Below the pieces are notes generated by a model. That model saw nothing but the letters and a program-made list of their open reading frames with translations. It made no database searches and was not told the DNA's origin. The translations under genes and the position numbers were made by a program. DNA of 64,000 nt. It comes from Streptomyces sp. NBC_00704. GTDB lineage: Bacteria > Actinomycetota > Actinomycetes > Streptomycetales > Streptomycetaceae. Where the stretch lies: NCBI RefSeq assembly GCF_036226605.1, contig NZ_CP109000.1, positions 3,592,501 to 3,656,500 of the forward strand, in the 5' to 3' direction. Positions 23,579 through 32,619 of the stretch are shown here, one piece after another; within the stretch, counting starts at the first letter, position 1; each line of letters opens with the position of its first letter.

Positions 23579-25555
23579 TCAGAGCTGGGTGGGGCCGCGC
23601 TGGGTCAGGCCGTACTTCTTCGCGATCTCGTTCCAGAGCTTCGCGGCCCGGCCCTTCTGGGCGCTGGCGGTGCCGCTCGCCCGGTTGCCGGCCTGCGCCT
23701 CCCCGGTCGCGCGGGCCGAGCCCTTCCGGCAGTTCTTCTTCTTGTCGCCGTTGACCTGGTCGGCCCAGGCGGCGTAGTGCTCGTCGGCCGAGGCGGACGC
23801 CTGCCAGGCCTTGGTGAGCGCGACGGTCAGCGCGGCGTGGTCCGGCAGCCGGTCCACCTTCAGCGCGGACAGCCTCGTGACCAGGCCGGTGCGCTGCCCG
23901 GCCGCGTCCCGCAGGTCCGTGGCGGCCTGCGAGAGGTTGTCGCACGACTTCACCGAGGCCACCGCGCTGATCACACCGGCCCGGCTGCTCCCGCTGTCGG
24001 CCAGCAGCTTGTCGAGTTCGACGGCCTGCTGCCGGGCCCCGTCGGCGGACGCCGACGCGGACCCCCCGGTGACGGGGGCCGACGCGGCGACGGTCTGGCC
24101 GGCGCCGCCCTTGTCGCCGCCGCCGCCCGCGAGCAACGCTCCCGCGCCGACTCCGACGACCGCCAGCGCCACGCCGACCGCCGCGAACAGCGGCACGCGC
24201 GAGCGCGTACGGCCCTCGCCGCCCCCTTCGCCGTCATCGCCCCGCGCCCCGCGTCTCCCGCCGGCCGCCGGACCGCCGGGCGGGACGGGGCCGGACTGCC
24301 CGTAGGAGGGCTGGGCGTACGAGGACTGGGCGTAGGGGGACTGGGGGGAACGGGCGGCCGGTCCGGCCCCGTACCCCTGGGGGGCGCCGTGTCCGGGGCC
24401 GTCCGGCTCGCTGAAGCGCGGGAGCTGCTGCGTGGACCCGGCCTGGCCGTCGCCGCCCGGTCCGTCGCGGAAGAGGTTCTCGAACCCGGCGGGCGGCTTC
24501 GCGTCCCCGCCGCCCTGGCCCGGAACGGGCGGAATGTACTGGGTGGCCTCGGAGTCGGGGTGCGCGCCGGGCTGTCCGCCCGGGAACGCTCCCGTGCCGG
24601 GCACCGGCCCGGCGGCGTCGCGCGGGGCGCGGCCCAGGAAGTGGGTCGACTCGGCCGGGCTCTCGGGCGGCAGCGCGCCCGGTGCGACCGGCGGAAGGTA
24701 CTGCGTCGCGGCCTCGCCGGCCGGCACGGGCGGTATGTACTGCGTCGCGCCCTCGTCGGCGGGGACGGGCGGTATGTACTGCGTCGCGCCCTCGTCGGCG
24801 GGGACGGGCGGTATGTACTGCGTCGCCCCTTCATCGGCCGGTACGGGCGGTATGTACTGGGTCGCGCCCTCGTCGGCCGGGCTCACCGCGGGCGGCAGCG
24901 GCGCGCCCGCGCCGTACACGGCGCCGCCCGGGGCCGGGGCGGCCTCCGGCGGGAGCGGGCCCGGCCCCGCCTGTGCGCCGCCGTTCCAGGACGCCTGGGG
25001 GCCGTTCCACCGGTCCTGCCGCCCCGCGTCCGGGTCCGGCCGGTCCGCCGGGGCCTGCCGACCGTGGGCGGACTGCTGCGGGGCGGACGTCTGCCGGTCG
25101 GGGCCCCAGGGCTGTCCCCAGGTCTGCCCGCCGGCCGGCGCCGGCCCGCCGCCGTCCTGCTGCCCGAAGCCCTGCTGCCCGAAGTCCTGGCGTCCATAGT
25201 CCTGCGGACCGGGTTGCGGCTGCGGCTGCGGCTGCGCTCCGGGCTGCCCGTAGTGCTGCTGCCCGTACTGCTGTTGCCCGTAGGCCGGCTGCTGCGTGTA
25301 CTGCTGCTGCCCGTGGTCGTCTCGGCCCTGTCCGCCGGGCTGCCCGTACTCCTGGCGTGCCGGGTCGGGCTGCCCGTACTGCCGGGCGTCGTACCCGCCG
25401 GACTGCCCGCCCTGCTGCGGGCCGGACCGGTCTCCCGGCCTCGGCACGCTCGGCGTCATTCCCGGCAGCAGGGGTTCCCCGCCGTCGGAGGGCAGCACGA
25501 TGCCTTCGCGCGCGGGCTGCGCCGAGGGCTCCTCGCCCTGTCCACTCTGCGTCAC
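23579..25555 (-). CDS. Repeat-rich single-pass membrane protein with ATQYIPPV motifs
   Basis: The 658-residue protein has a Gln/Gly/Tyr/Pro-rich N-terminal half and four exact 13-residue repeats of ADEGATQYIPPVP plus two further ATQY[I/L]PPV copies. A single transmembrane segment (VPLFAAVGVALAVVGVGAGALLAGG) is followed by an external helical domain of about 150 residues with two Cys. Start GTG 25555 follows TAGGAG. The long disordered region is cytoplasmic if the TM is type II. ATQYIPP fits the Thr sites preferred by actinobacterial PknB-type kinases (family knowledge). The function is unknown. Confidence 0.88.
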   Translation of the reverse strand: MTQSGQGEEPSAQPAREGIVLPSDGGEPLLPGMTPSVPRPGDRSGPQQGGQSGGYDARQYGQPDPARQEYGQPGGQGRDDHGQQQYTQQPAYGQQQYGQQHYGQPGAQPQPQPQPGPQDYGRQDFGQQGFGQQDGGGPAPAGGQTWGQPWGPDRQTSAPQQSAHGRQAPADRPDPDAGRQDRWNGPQASWNGGAQAGPGPLPPEAAPAPGGAVYGAGAPLPPAVSPADEGATQYIPPVPADEGATQYIPPVPADEGATQYIPPVPADEGATQYIPPVPAGEAATQYLPPVAPGALPPESPAESTHFLGRAPRDAAGPVPGTGAFPGGQPGAHPDSEATQYIPPVPGQGGGDAKPPAGFENLFRDGPGGDGQAGSTQQLPRFSEPDGPGHGAPQGYGAGPAARSPQSPYAQSSYAQPSYGQSGPVPPGGPAAGGRRGARGDDGEGGGEGRTRSRVPLFAAVGVALAVVGVGAGALLAGGGGDKGGAGQTVAASAPVTGGSASASADGARQQAVELDKLLADSGSSRAGVISAVASVKSCDNLSQAATDLRDAAGQRTGLVTRLSALKVDRLPDHAALTVALTKAWQASASADEHYAAWADQVNGDKKKNCRKGSARATGEAQAGNRASGTASAQKGRAAKLWNEIAKKYGLTQRGPTQL

Positions 25556-25765
25556 CGGGACTCCTACGAATGGGGGACCTTCGGAATCGTCGGCTCACGC
25601 TACCGGGTCCCCGGAACCCCGTGCCACGCAGCTCAGAACCTGACCTGCCGCTTCTGGGCCGGACAGTGACGTTCCCGACAGATCCGGAGCGCCGTGCGCC
25701 GCGTCCGCCGCCGTCCCGTGGACGGACGCCGTTCCCGCACCCGCGCGCAGCGGCGCCCCGCCCGT

Positions 25766-27151
25766 TCACGCCGCGGTCTGCAACTCCAGCCGCGCCCCGA
25801 ACTCCCGTACCACCGACTCCTCGCGGAACGGCGCGAGCCGCTGCTGGAGGTCCTCCAGGTACTCCGCGCCCCGGTTGGAGCGGAGCGTCCCCAGCAACTC
25901 GACCGCCTTCAGGCCGGTGTTGCAGGCCTGCTCGATCTCGCGCTGCTGCACCTGCGCCGTGGCCAGCAGGACGTACCCGATCGCACGCCGCCGGGCACGG
26001 CCGGGCGGATGCCCCGCCAGCGCCTGCTCGGCGCAGCGCGCCGCCGCCTCCGCCTGGCCGAGGTCTCGGTGGCAGTGCGCCAACTCGTCGGCCAGGTAGG
26101 CCTCGTCGAAGTGCGCGATCCACGCCGGGTCGTCGCCCGCGGCCCCGTCCGTCGCCTCCAGCGCCGACACCGCCCGCCCGGAGGCCGCCTGCGCGCCCCG
26201 GACGTCCCCCAGCAGGGCGTGTCCGCGCGCCTCGGCGGCGAGGAACATGGCCTCCGCGCGCGGGGTGACCCGCCCGCGCGTCCCCTCCTGCGCCGCCCGC
26301 GCCAACTGGGCGATCTCACGCGGGTTCCCGAGCTGCGCGGCGAGATGGCTCATGGAGGCGGCGAGGACGTATCCGCCGTAACCGCGGTCGCCGGCCGCCT
26401 GGGCCAGCCGCAGCGCCTGGATGTAGTACCGCTGGGCGAGGCCCGGTTGACCGGTGTCGACGGCCATGTACCCGGCGAGTTCGGTCAGACGGGCCACGGC
26501 CGCGAAGAGGTCACGGCCCACCGCCTCCCGGTAGGAGCCGGCGAGCAGCCCGGAGACGACGCTGTTGAGGTAGTGCACGACGACCGGGCGCACATGCCCG
26601 CTGCCGTACTGGTGGTCCAGGTCGACCAGGGCCTGCGTCATCGCCTTGACGGCGGCCACGTCGGACTGGCCCACGCGCGGGCCCGCGGACCGCGCCACCT
26701 GCGCGTCGGGCGCGGAGATCAGCCAGTCGCGGCTCGGCTCGACCAGCGCCGAGGCGGCCACGGACGAGCCGGACAGGAAGTCGCGCCGGCCCACGTCGCT
26801 GCGCCACAGTTCGCAGACCTGCTCGATGGCCCCCAGCACCGTCGGCGAGAACTGGAGCCCCACGCCCGAGGCGAGGTTCTTGCCGTTGGCCATGCCGATC
26901 TCGTCGATCGTGACCGTGCGGCCGAGCTTGCGGCCCAGCGCCTCCGCGATGATCGCCGGAGCGCGCCCCCGGGGCTGCTGCCCGCGCAGCCAACGGGCCA
27001 CGGACGTCTTGTCGTAGCGCAGGTCGAGACCGTGCTCCGCGCCGCACATGTTGACGCGGCGGGCGAGCCCGGCGTTCGAGCACCCCGCCTCCTGGATGAG
27101 CGCCTGCAGCCGTTCGTTCGGCTGCCGCGCGACTAGCGGCCTTGCGGCCAT
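25766..27151 (-). CDS. Transcriptional regulator with N-terminal HTH and TPR-like C-terminal region
   Basis: The 461-residue protein starts at ATG 27151 with AGGGGG upstream; a longer frame to 27343 is rejected. The N-terminus (NERLQALIQEAGCSNAGLARRVN... TSVARWLRGQQPRG) is the HTH type seen in Streptomyces NsdA-like regulators. Helical repeats (about 215-450) follow. I recall a close relative as SCO4441. NsdA-like proteins repress differentiation and antibiotic production, and that role is only suggested here. It faces the Prim-Pol gene across 449 bp. Confidence 0.87.
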   Translation of the reverse strand: MAARPLVARQPNERLQALIQEAGCSNAGLARRVNMCGAEHGLDLRYDKTSVARWLRGQQPRGRAPAIIAEALGRKLGRTVTIDEIGMANGKNLASGVGLQFSPTVLGAIEQVCELWRSDVGRRDFLSGSSVAASALVEPSRDWLISAPDAQVARSAGPRVGQSDVAAVKAMTQALVDLDHQYGSGHVRPVVVHYLNSVVSGLLAGSYREAVGRDLFAAVARLTELAGYMAVDTGQPGLAQRYYIQALRLAQAAGDRGYGGYVLAASMSHLAAQLGNPREIAQLARAAQEGTRGRVTPRAEAMFLAAEARGHALLGDVRGAQAASGRAVSALEATDGAAGDDPAWIAHFDEAYLADELAHCHRDLGQAEAAARCAEQALAGHPPGRARRRAIGYVLLATAQVQQREIEQACNTGLKAVELLGTLRSNRGAEYLEDLQQRLAPFREESVVREFGARLELQTAA

Positions 27152-27600
27152 GGGCACTACCCCCTGTGGCTGCGGTGACCGGGGCGGCGGGTGCCCGCCC
27201 ACACACCGAGTTGACGTGTCTTGCACCGAAAAATTCCGGCCGAGCAGATCAATGCCCCACCGATCGGCCGAAAATGCGAGGCATGCGAGGATTGCCGATG
27301 ATTGCCCCGCAATGACGGGCGACGCCGGTCGTGGCCGAGCCACGCCGTGTGGTGCCGTGCCGTTTCGTGCCGGGTGATGTCCGGCCGTGCCGGGTGATGT
27401 CGTGTGCTGCCGTGTCCTTGCGGAGAATCGCCGGTCGCCGACGGAAAGCCGCCCCCGCTACCTGGATACCCGTTCCCGCGCCCGTTCCTCCCGCGCGCCC
27501 CCGCACATGCACCCATGCGCCCCGGACGCCGAACCGATGCTCCTCCCCCGCGCATCGGCGGCGGGCGTAACCCCTGGTGACCGCTAGAGTTGTGTTCATC
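27152..27600. promoter_or_regulatory. 449-bp divergent regulatory gap
   Basis: It holds a 16-bp direct repeat (CGTGCCGGGTGATGTC at 27366 and 27386), GGCCGA/TCGGCC inverted elements near 27240-27275, and TAGAGT (27585-27590) 10 nt before GTG 27601. No gene is seen. Confidence 0.55.
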
Positions 27601-28254
27601 GTGGAAGAGACCATCGCGGGCGCCGAAGCCACTCAAATCCCGAAGCAGCGCGGGGAATCGCTGCTCGAGACCGCTGTTCGCTACGCCGAGGAACGTCATT
27701 GGGACGTCTTCCCCGGCACCTGGCTGGAAGCCGTCGACGGGGTGCAGGTCTGCTCCTGCGGCGACGGCGCGTGCGCCGCCCCCGGGGCGCACGCCGCCCG
27801 GCCGGACTGGGCGACGCAGGCGACCGGCAGTGCGACGGTCGCGCGCCGGATGTGGCAGAAGCAGCCCACGGCCTCGATCCTGCTGCCGACCGGTCGCACC
27901 TTCGACGCGATCTCCGTGCCGGAGACGGCCGGGTTCCTCGCGCTGGCCCGTATGGAGCGCATGGACCTGACGCTCGGCCCGGTGACCCTGACGCCGGACC
28001 GGCGGATGCAGTTCTTCGTGCTGCCGGGCGCGTCGGCGAAGGTGCCGGACCTGGTGCGCAAGCTGGGCTGGTCGCTGAGCGCCCTGGATCTCGTGACGCT
28101 CGGCGAGGGCACGTACGTCGCCGCGCCGCCCACCCGGTTCGGGTCCCGCGGGGCCGTGCAGTGGGCCTGCCGGCCGACCGCCGCGAACCGCTGGCTGCCG
28201 GACGCCGAGGAGTTGATCTCGCCGCTCGCCTACGCGTGCGGGCGGGACCGGTAG
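27601..28254 (+). CDS. Bifunctional DNA primase/polymerase (Prim-Pol) domain protein
   Basis: The 217-residue protein matches the small Streptomyces proteins annotated as Prim-Pol (PF09250): LETAVRYAEERHWDVFPGTW, then CSCGDGACAAPGAHA with three Cys and a His. GTG 27601 is chosen because the family begins VEETIAGAEAT and a -10 box lies just upstream. It lacks a helicase half, so a replicative role is doubtful. The ABC exporter genes follow after 34 bp. Confidence 0.82.
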   Translation: MEETIAGAEATQIPKQRGESLLETAVRYAEERHWDVFPGTWLEAVDGVQVCSCGDGACAAPGAHAARPDWATQATGSATVARRMWQKQPTASILLPTGRTFDAISVPETAGFLALARMERMDLTLGPVTLTPDRRMQFFVLPGASAKVPDLVRKLGWSLSALDLVTLGEGTYVAAPPTRFGSRGAVQWACRPTAANRWLPDAEELISPLAYACGRDR

Positions 28255-28288
28255 GGGGTCTCCCGCAGCTCATGCGTAGGGTTCGTGC

Positions 28289-29056
28289 ATGACGTCCGTA
28301 CGCGTGCGCAACCTCTGGAAGCGGTTCGGTCAGCAGGTCGCCGTCGCCGGGATCGATCTCGATCTGCCCTCGGGCAAGTTCATCGGGCTCGTCGGGCCGA
28401 ACGGGGCCGGGAAGACCACCACCCTGTCCATGGTGACCGGGCTGCTGCGGCCCGACCAGGGGTCCGTCGAGATCGCCGGACACGACGTGTGGCGGGATCC
28501 CGTCGAGGTGAAGGCCCGGATCGGGGTCCTCCCCGAGGGACTGCGCCTGTTCGAACGGCTGTCCGGGCGCGAACTGCTGGCCTACAGCGGGCTGTTGCGG
28601 GGGCTGCCCGGCCCCGAGGTCGACAAGCGGGCCACCCAGCTGCTCGACGTCCTCGATCTGGCCGGCGCCCAGCACAAACTCGTCGTCGACTACTCGACCG
28701 GCATGCGCAAGAAGATCGGGCTCGCGGCCGCGCTGCTGCACAACCCCGAAGTGCTCTTCCTGGACGAGCCGTTCGAGGGCGTGGACCCGGTGTCCGCGCA
28801 GATCATCCGGGGCGTCCTGGAGCGGTACACGGCGTCCGGCGCGACGGTCGTCTTCTCCTCCCACGTGATGGAACTCGTCGAGTCGCTGTGCGACTGGGTG
28901 GCGGTGATGGCGGCGGGACGCATCCGGGCGCACGGCACGCTGGAGGAGGTGCGGGGATCCGCGCCCTCGTTGCAGCAGGCGTTCCTCGAACTCGTCGGGG
29001 CCCAGGGCCGGGACACCGGCTCCGACCTCGACTGGCTGGGCGGGGCGGGCCGTTGA
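28289..29056 (+). CDS. ABC transporter ATP-binding protein
   Basis: The 255-residue ATPase has Walker A (GPNGAGKTT), signature (YSTGMRKK), Walker B (VLFLDEPFEGVDP) and the switch His (SSHVME). TAGGGT at 28277-28282, followed 6 nt later by ATG, is a clear leaderless promoter. It pairs with the overlapping permease gene, making an ABC-2-type exporter of unknown substrate. Confidence 0.95.
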   Translation: MTSVRVRNLWKRFGQQVAVAGIDLDLPSGKFIGLVGPNGAGKTTTLSMVTGLLRPDQGSVEIAGHDVWRDPVEVKARIGVLPEGLRLFERLSGRELLAYSGLLRGLPGPEVDKRATQLLDVLDLAGAQHKLVVDYSTGMRKKIGLAAALLHNPEVLFLDEPFEGVDPVSAQIIRGVLERYTASGATVVFSSHVMELVESLCDWVAVMAAGRIRAHGTLEEVRGSAPSLQQAFLELVGAQGRDTGSDLDWLGGAGR

Positions 29057-30699
29057 ACGCCCCCGCCGCGCCGGACTCCGCCACCGCTTCGGCCTCCGCC
29101 GCCGCCTCCGCACCGGGCCTCGTCGCCACCGTCGTCCGGCTGAAGCTGTCCCTGCTGCGCAACGGGCTGCGGCAGTCGAGCGGACGCCGGGCCGCCTACG
29201 TCGCCTCCGCCGTCGTCACACTGCTGTTCGCCGCGCTGCTGCTGCTCGGCCTGGTCGCCCTGCGGGGGCACGCGCACGCCGTGTCGCTGGTGGTGCTGCT
29301 GGTCGCGGTGTTCGGCCTGGGCTGGGCGGTGATGCCGCTGTTCTTCCCCAGCGGCGACGAGACCCTCGACCCGACCCGGCTGGTGATGCTGCCGCTGCGC
29401 CCCCTGCCCCTGGTGCGGGCGCTGCTGGTGGCCTCGCTGGTGGGCATCGGGCCGCTGCTCACCCTGCTGACGCTCACCGGGGCCGTGGTGGCCCTGGCGC
29501 ACGGCGCGGCGGCGTGGACGGTGGGCGTGTTCGCCGTGGCGCTCGGCCTGCTGGTGTGCGTGGCGCTGGCGCGCACCGTGGCCACCGCCAACGTCCGGCT
29601 GCTGACCAGCCGCAAGGGCCGCGATCTGGCCGTGCTGAGCGGGCTGGTCATCGCGGTCGGGGCGCAGGTCGTCAACTTCGGGGCGCAGCGGCTCGGCACG
29701 TCCGGCCTGGCGGAGCTGGATCCGGCGGCGGCCGTGCTGCGGTGGCTGCCGCCCGCCTCGGCGGTCGGCGCGGTGGACTCGGTGAGCAAGGGGCACCACG
29801 GCGTCGCGGCCGCGCAGCTCGCCGTCAGCGCGGCGGCCCTGGTCCTGCTGGTGACGGCCTGGGCGCGGAGCATGACCCAGCTGATGACGTCGCCCGACGG
29901 CTCGACCCTTCAGGCCGCCGAACCCGCCGCGCGGAAGCGGCGGGGCCGGGCAGGCCCGGCGCGGCTGCTGCCGGGCGGGCGCACCGGCACCGTCATGGAA
30001 CGCAGCCTGCGCTACGTCTGGCGTGATCCGAAGACCAAGGCGGCCTGGGTGACGTCGCTGGCCATCGGCCTGATCGTGCCCCTGTTCAACGCGTTGCAGG
30101 GCACCGGTTCGATCTACTTCGCCTGCTTCGCGGCCGGGATGCTCGGCATCCAGATGTACAACCAGTTCGGCCAGGACACCTCCGCGTTCTGGATGGTCGC
30201 CATGACGATCTCGTCGACGCGGGACGCCTACGACGAACTGCGCGCCCGGGCGCTGGCCCTGCTGCTGATCACCCTGCCGTACGCGACGTCGGTGACCGTG
30301 CTGACGACCGCTCTGCTCGGCGACTGGCGGAAGCTGCCCGAGGTGCTGGGGCTGTCCCTCGCACTGCTCGGCGCGATGCTCGCGACGGGCGCGTGGACGT
30401 CGGCGCGCTTCCCCTACTCGATCCCTCAGGAGGGCTACAAGAACGTCGCCCCGGGGCAGGCCGGACTGGCCTGGATCGCGGTGTTCGGCGGCATGGTCTC
30501 GGCGGCGCTGCTGTGCGCGCCCGTCATCGCGGTGACGATCTGGCTGAACGTCAGCGAGGGCGGCGACACCTGGACGTGGCTGCTGCTGCCGGGCGGAGCG
30601 GTGTACGGCGCGGGCATCACCTTCCTGGGACTGCGGCTGGCCGCGCCGCGCACGGCGGCACGGCTCCCGGAGATCCTGGCAGCCGTGAGCAAGGGCTGA
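29053..30699 (+). CDS. ABC transporter permease (ABC-2-like)
   Basis: The 548-residue membrane protein has about 12 hydrophobic segments split by a cytoplasmic loop around residues 285-320 (AAEPAARKRRGRAGPARLLPG). The start is TTG 29053, overlapping the ATPase stop as TTGA, since no other in-frame start fits. The layout is that of large ABC-2 permeases where two half-permeases are fused. The last 31 codons are duplicated downstream at 30774-30867. Confidence 0.9.
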   Translation: MNAPAAPDSATASASAAASAPGLVATVVRLKLSLLRNGLRQSSGRRAAYVASAVVTLLFAALLLLGLVALRGHAHAVSLVVLLVAVFGLGWAVMPLFFPSGDETLDPTRLVMLPLRPLPLVRALLVASLVGIGPLLTLLTLTGAVVALAHGAAAWTVGVFAVALGLLVCVALARTVATANVRLLTSRKGRDLAVLSGLVIAVGAQVVNFGAQRLGTSGLAELDPAAAVLRWLPPASAVGAVDSVSKGHHGVAAAQLAVSAAALVLLVTAWARSMTQLMTSPDGSTLQAAEPAARKRRGRAGPARLLPGGRTGTVMERSLRYVWRDPKTKAAWVTSLAIGLIVPLFNALQGTGSIYFACFAAGMLGIQMYNQFGQDTSAFWMVAMTISSTRDAYDELRARALALLLITLPYATSVTVLTTALLGDWRKLPEVLGLSLALLGAMLATGAWTSARFPYSIPQEGYKNVAPGQAGLAWIAVFGGMVSAALLCAPVIAVTIWLNVSEGGDTWTWLLLPGGAVYGAGITFLGLRLAAPRTAARLPEILAAVSKG

Positions 30700-30942
30700 C
30701 GCCCCAGGTCCGGCACCCCGGCCGGGGCGATCCCGGCGGCCGTGAGCAAGGGCGGTTTGAGGCGTCCCCGGGCACGGCGCGGGCATCACCTTCCTGGGAC
30801 TGCGGCTGGCCGCGCCGCGCACGGCGGCACGGCTCCCGGAGATCCTGGCAGCCGTGAGCAAGGGCTGACGCCCAGGTCCCGGCGCCCCGGCCGGGGCGAT
30901 CCCGGCGGCCGTGAGCAAGGGCGGTTTGAGGCGTCCCCGGGC
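30605..30942. repeat. 169-bp tandem duplication at the permease 3' end
   Basis: Copy 1 is 30605-30773 and copy 2 is 30774-30942. They are nearly identical, with a single-base indel and a few substitutions after the stop. Copy 2 repeats the last permease codons plus stop without a start. The motif GTGAGCAAGGGC occurs four times. Confidence 0.95.
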
Positions 30943-31187
30943 CGACGGCTACCGCCCGGCCGGGGTTCCGCTCAGGGGGCGACAGTCCCCCGCGCGCCCC
31001 GCCGGATGCCCGCCCGGCGGCGAGCGGCGGGCTTCGACTCCCGCCCGGAGGCCGCCGGTTTCCGCGAACGGGCCGACGGCTCCCGCTGGGGGGCTGCGGG
31101 GTTCCGCGCGAAGTCGCAGCCGCCCGCCCGGAGGCCACGCGTCGGCCCGGAGGCCGGCGGCCACCGCCCGGAGGCCGCCGGTTTCGC
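30700..31187. other. 488-bp gap of duplicated and decaying repeats
   Basis: After the 169-bp duplication, 31040-31190 holds several CGCCCGGAGGCC-type direct repeats (CCCGGAGGCCGCCGGTTTC twice). There is no plausible gene. Confidence 0.75.
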
Positions 31188-32093
31188 TCAGGGGGTGTCG
31201 GGGGTGAGGACGGTGTCCAGGAAGGGTTCGATCGCTGTGCGCCAGCCCTCGGGCTGGTCGTAGTGGACGAGGTGGCCGGCGTCGGCCACCTCGGCGTACT
31301 CGCCGCGCGGCAGGACGCGGACCATCTCCTGGGCCTCCGCGCGGCCCAGCTCGCCGTCGAGGCCGCGCACGACGAGGGCGGGGCACCGGACCTGGGTCAG
31401 CTCCTCCCAGTGCGCGTCGTAGACCCAGGTCTCACGGGACTTGAGCATCTGCTCGAGTTCGAAGACGGGACGCCAGCCGTCCGGCGACTCGTGCATCGCC
31501 TCCGCGTAGAACTCGCCCCGCGAGGGGTTCGGGCGCTCCACCCAGGGGTCGTCCTCGCCGAACCACTTGCGGACGTCGGCGAGGGTGGCGAAGGGCAGCG
31601 GCCAGGACGCGAACCAGTCGGCCCACTCGCGTTGCGAGGCCGCGCCGAGCGCCGAGGCCCGCATGTCGCAGACGACGAGGCCGCGCACCAGGTCGGGGCG
31701 CCGGGCCGCGAGCTGCCACGCGGTGAGCGCGCCCATGGCGTGGCCGATGAGGACGGCGGGGGCCAGCCCGAGCTGTTCGAGGGCGGCCTCCGCGTCCTCG
31801 ACGTAGGCCTCGCGGGTGAACGCGGCCCGCGGCGGCTTCTCGCTCTGCCCGTGGCCGCGCTGGTCGAGGGCGACCGCGCGATGCCGCTCGGAGAGCCAGC
31901 GGGCGGTGGACGCCCAGTGCGAGGCACGGCCCATCAGGCCGTGCAGTAACAGGACCCCGGAGGTCCGCTCGGGTTCCGCGGGCCGCTGCCGCCCGCCGGA
32001 GGACTGCGCCGGGATCCCCTTGGGCGGGTCCCCGAACTCCCAGGCCGCCAGACGCACACCGCCCGCCCCGGTCACGTCGATGCGTCGCGCCAT
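31188..32093 (-). CDS. Alpha/beta hydrolase-fold protein lacking the nucleophile; TTA codon
   Basis: The 301-residue protein has the oxyanion HG (LLLHGLMG), the strand-turn VLIGHAMGALTAW and the late His (DAGHLVHYD). The nucleophile-elbow serine is Ala119 (GHAMGA instead of GHSMGG), so classic hydrolase activity is unlikely unless another residue substitutes. Leu49 is TTA (31947-31949), implying bldA control. ATG 32093 is preferred to GTG 32105, which has no spaced ribosome binding site. Residues 22-44 form an unusual loop insert before strand 3. Confidence 0.87.
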   Translation of the reverse strand: MARRIDVTGAGGVRLAAWEFGDPPKGIPAQSSGGRQRPAEPERTSGVLLLHGLMGRASHWASTARWLSERHRAVALDQRGHGQSEKPPRAAFTREAYVEDAEAALEQLGLAPAVLIGHAMGALTAWQLAARRPDLVRGLVVCDMRASALGAASQREWADWFASWPLPFATLADVRKWFGEDDPWVERPNPSRGEFYAEAMHESPDGWRPVFELEQMLKSRETWVYDAHWEELTQVRCPALVVRGLDGELGRAEAQEMVRVLPRGEYAEVADAGHLVHYDQPEGWRTAIEPFLDTVLTPDTP

Positions 32094-32619
32094 GGATCCT
32101 GGCACCCCCTAGCCGTCGTACCGCTGCGCTGTCGATGCTTGTCGATGCTCCGTACCGCTTCGATCACGTGCAGGCTATCGAATGCCCTTTCGAGAATTGC
32201 ACTCTCCGCGCACAACACCCCTCGTTCGAGTGACCACCCTCAAGGAATGATCCCCGCTGCCGAGGGGAGATTTCCAGCGGGAGGCGGACCGCTCGGGGAA
32301 AAACGGTCCGAGGGGAATGACCCTGGGAGCTCGGGGCTCCGGGTCAGCACAGGGGAGGACAGGCCCCGGCGCCGCACGGCGCCGGGGCCCTCCCTTGCTC
32401 CGCGGCACGCCATCCCGGCCCCCTCAGGTCCTATGCCTCACGCGACAGCCTGGCACGCCGAACGCCGCCGCGCTGCGATTCGACACAGGGAACCGCCCGA
32501 TCCGACGACTTCGACGGCTTCGACGACGCCCCGCAACTTCCCCGCCGGACCGGGGAGTTGACCGTGCCTTGAACCGTGGCTCGAACCGTTCCCGAGACCG
32601 CGCCGAACGGTCTCGCGCG
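32094..32619. other. 526-bp gap downstream of dmdR1
   Basis: It holds the hydrolase promoter region (TGTCGATGCT repeated in tandem at 32130-32150) and a strong terminator at 32362-32389. The stretch 32170-32330 looks less GC-rich than its surroundings and has no gene. Confidence 0.6.
32362..32389. terminator. 12-bp GC hairpin terminator
   Basis: GGCCCCGGCGCC, loop GCAC, then GGCGCCGGGGCC form a perfect stem. It lies 230 nt past the dmdR1 stop and upstream of the alpha/beta hydrolase gene. Confidence 0.75.

Noticed and set aside
30774..30867. Second gene after the ABC permease
   Set aside because: It is the duplicated 3' end of the permease gene without a start codon or ribosome binding site.
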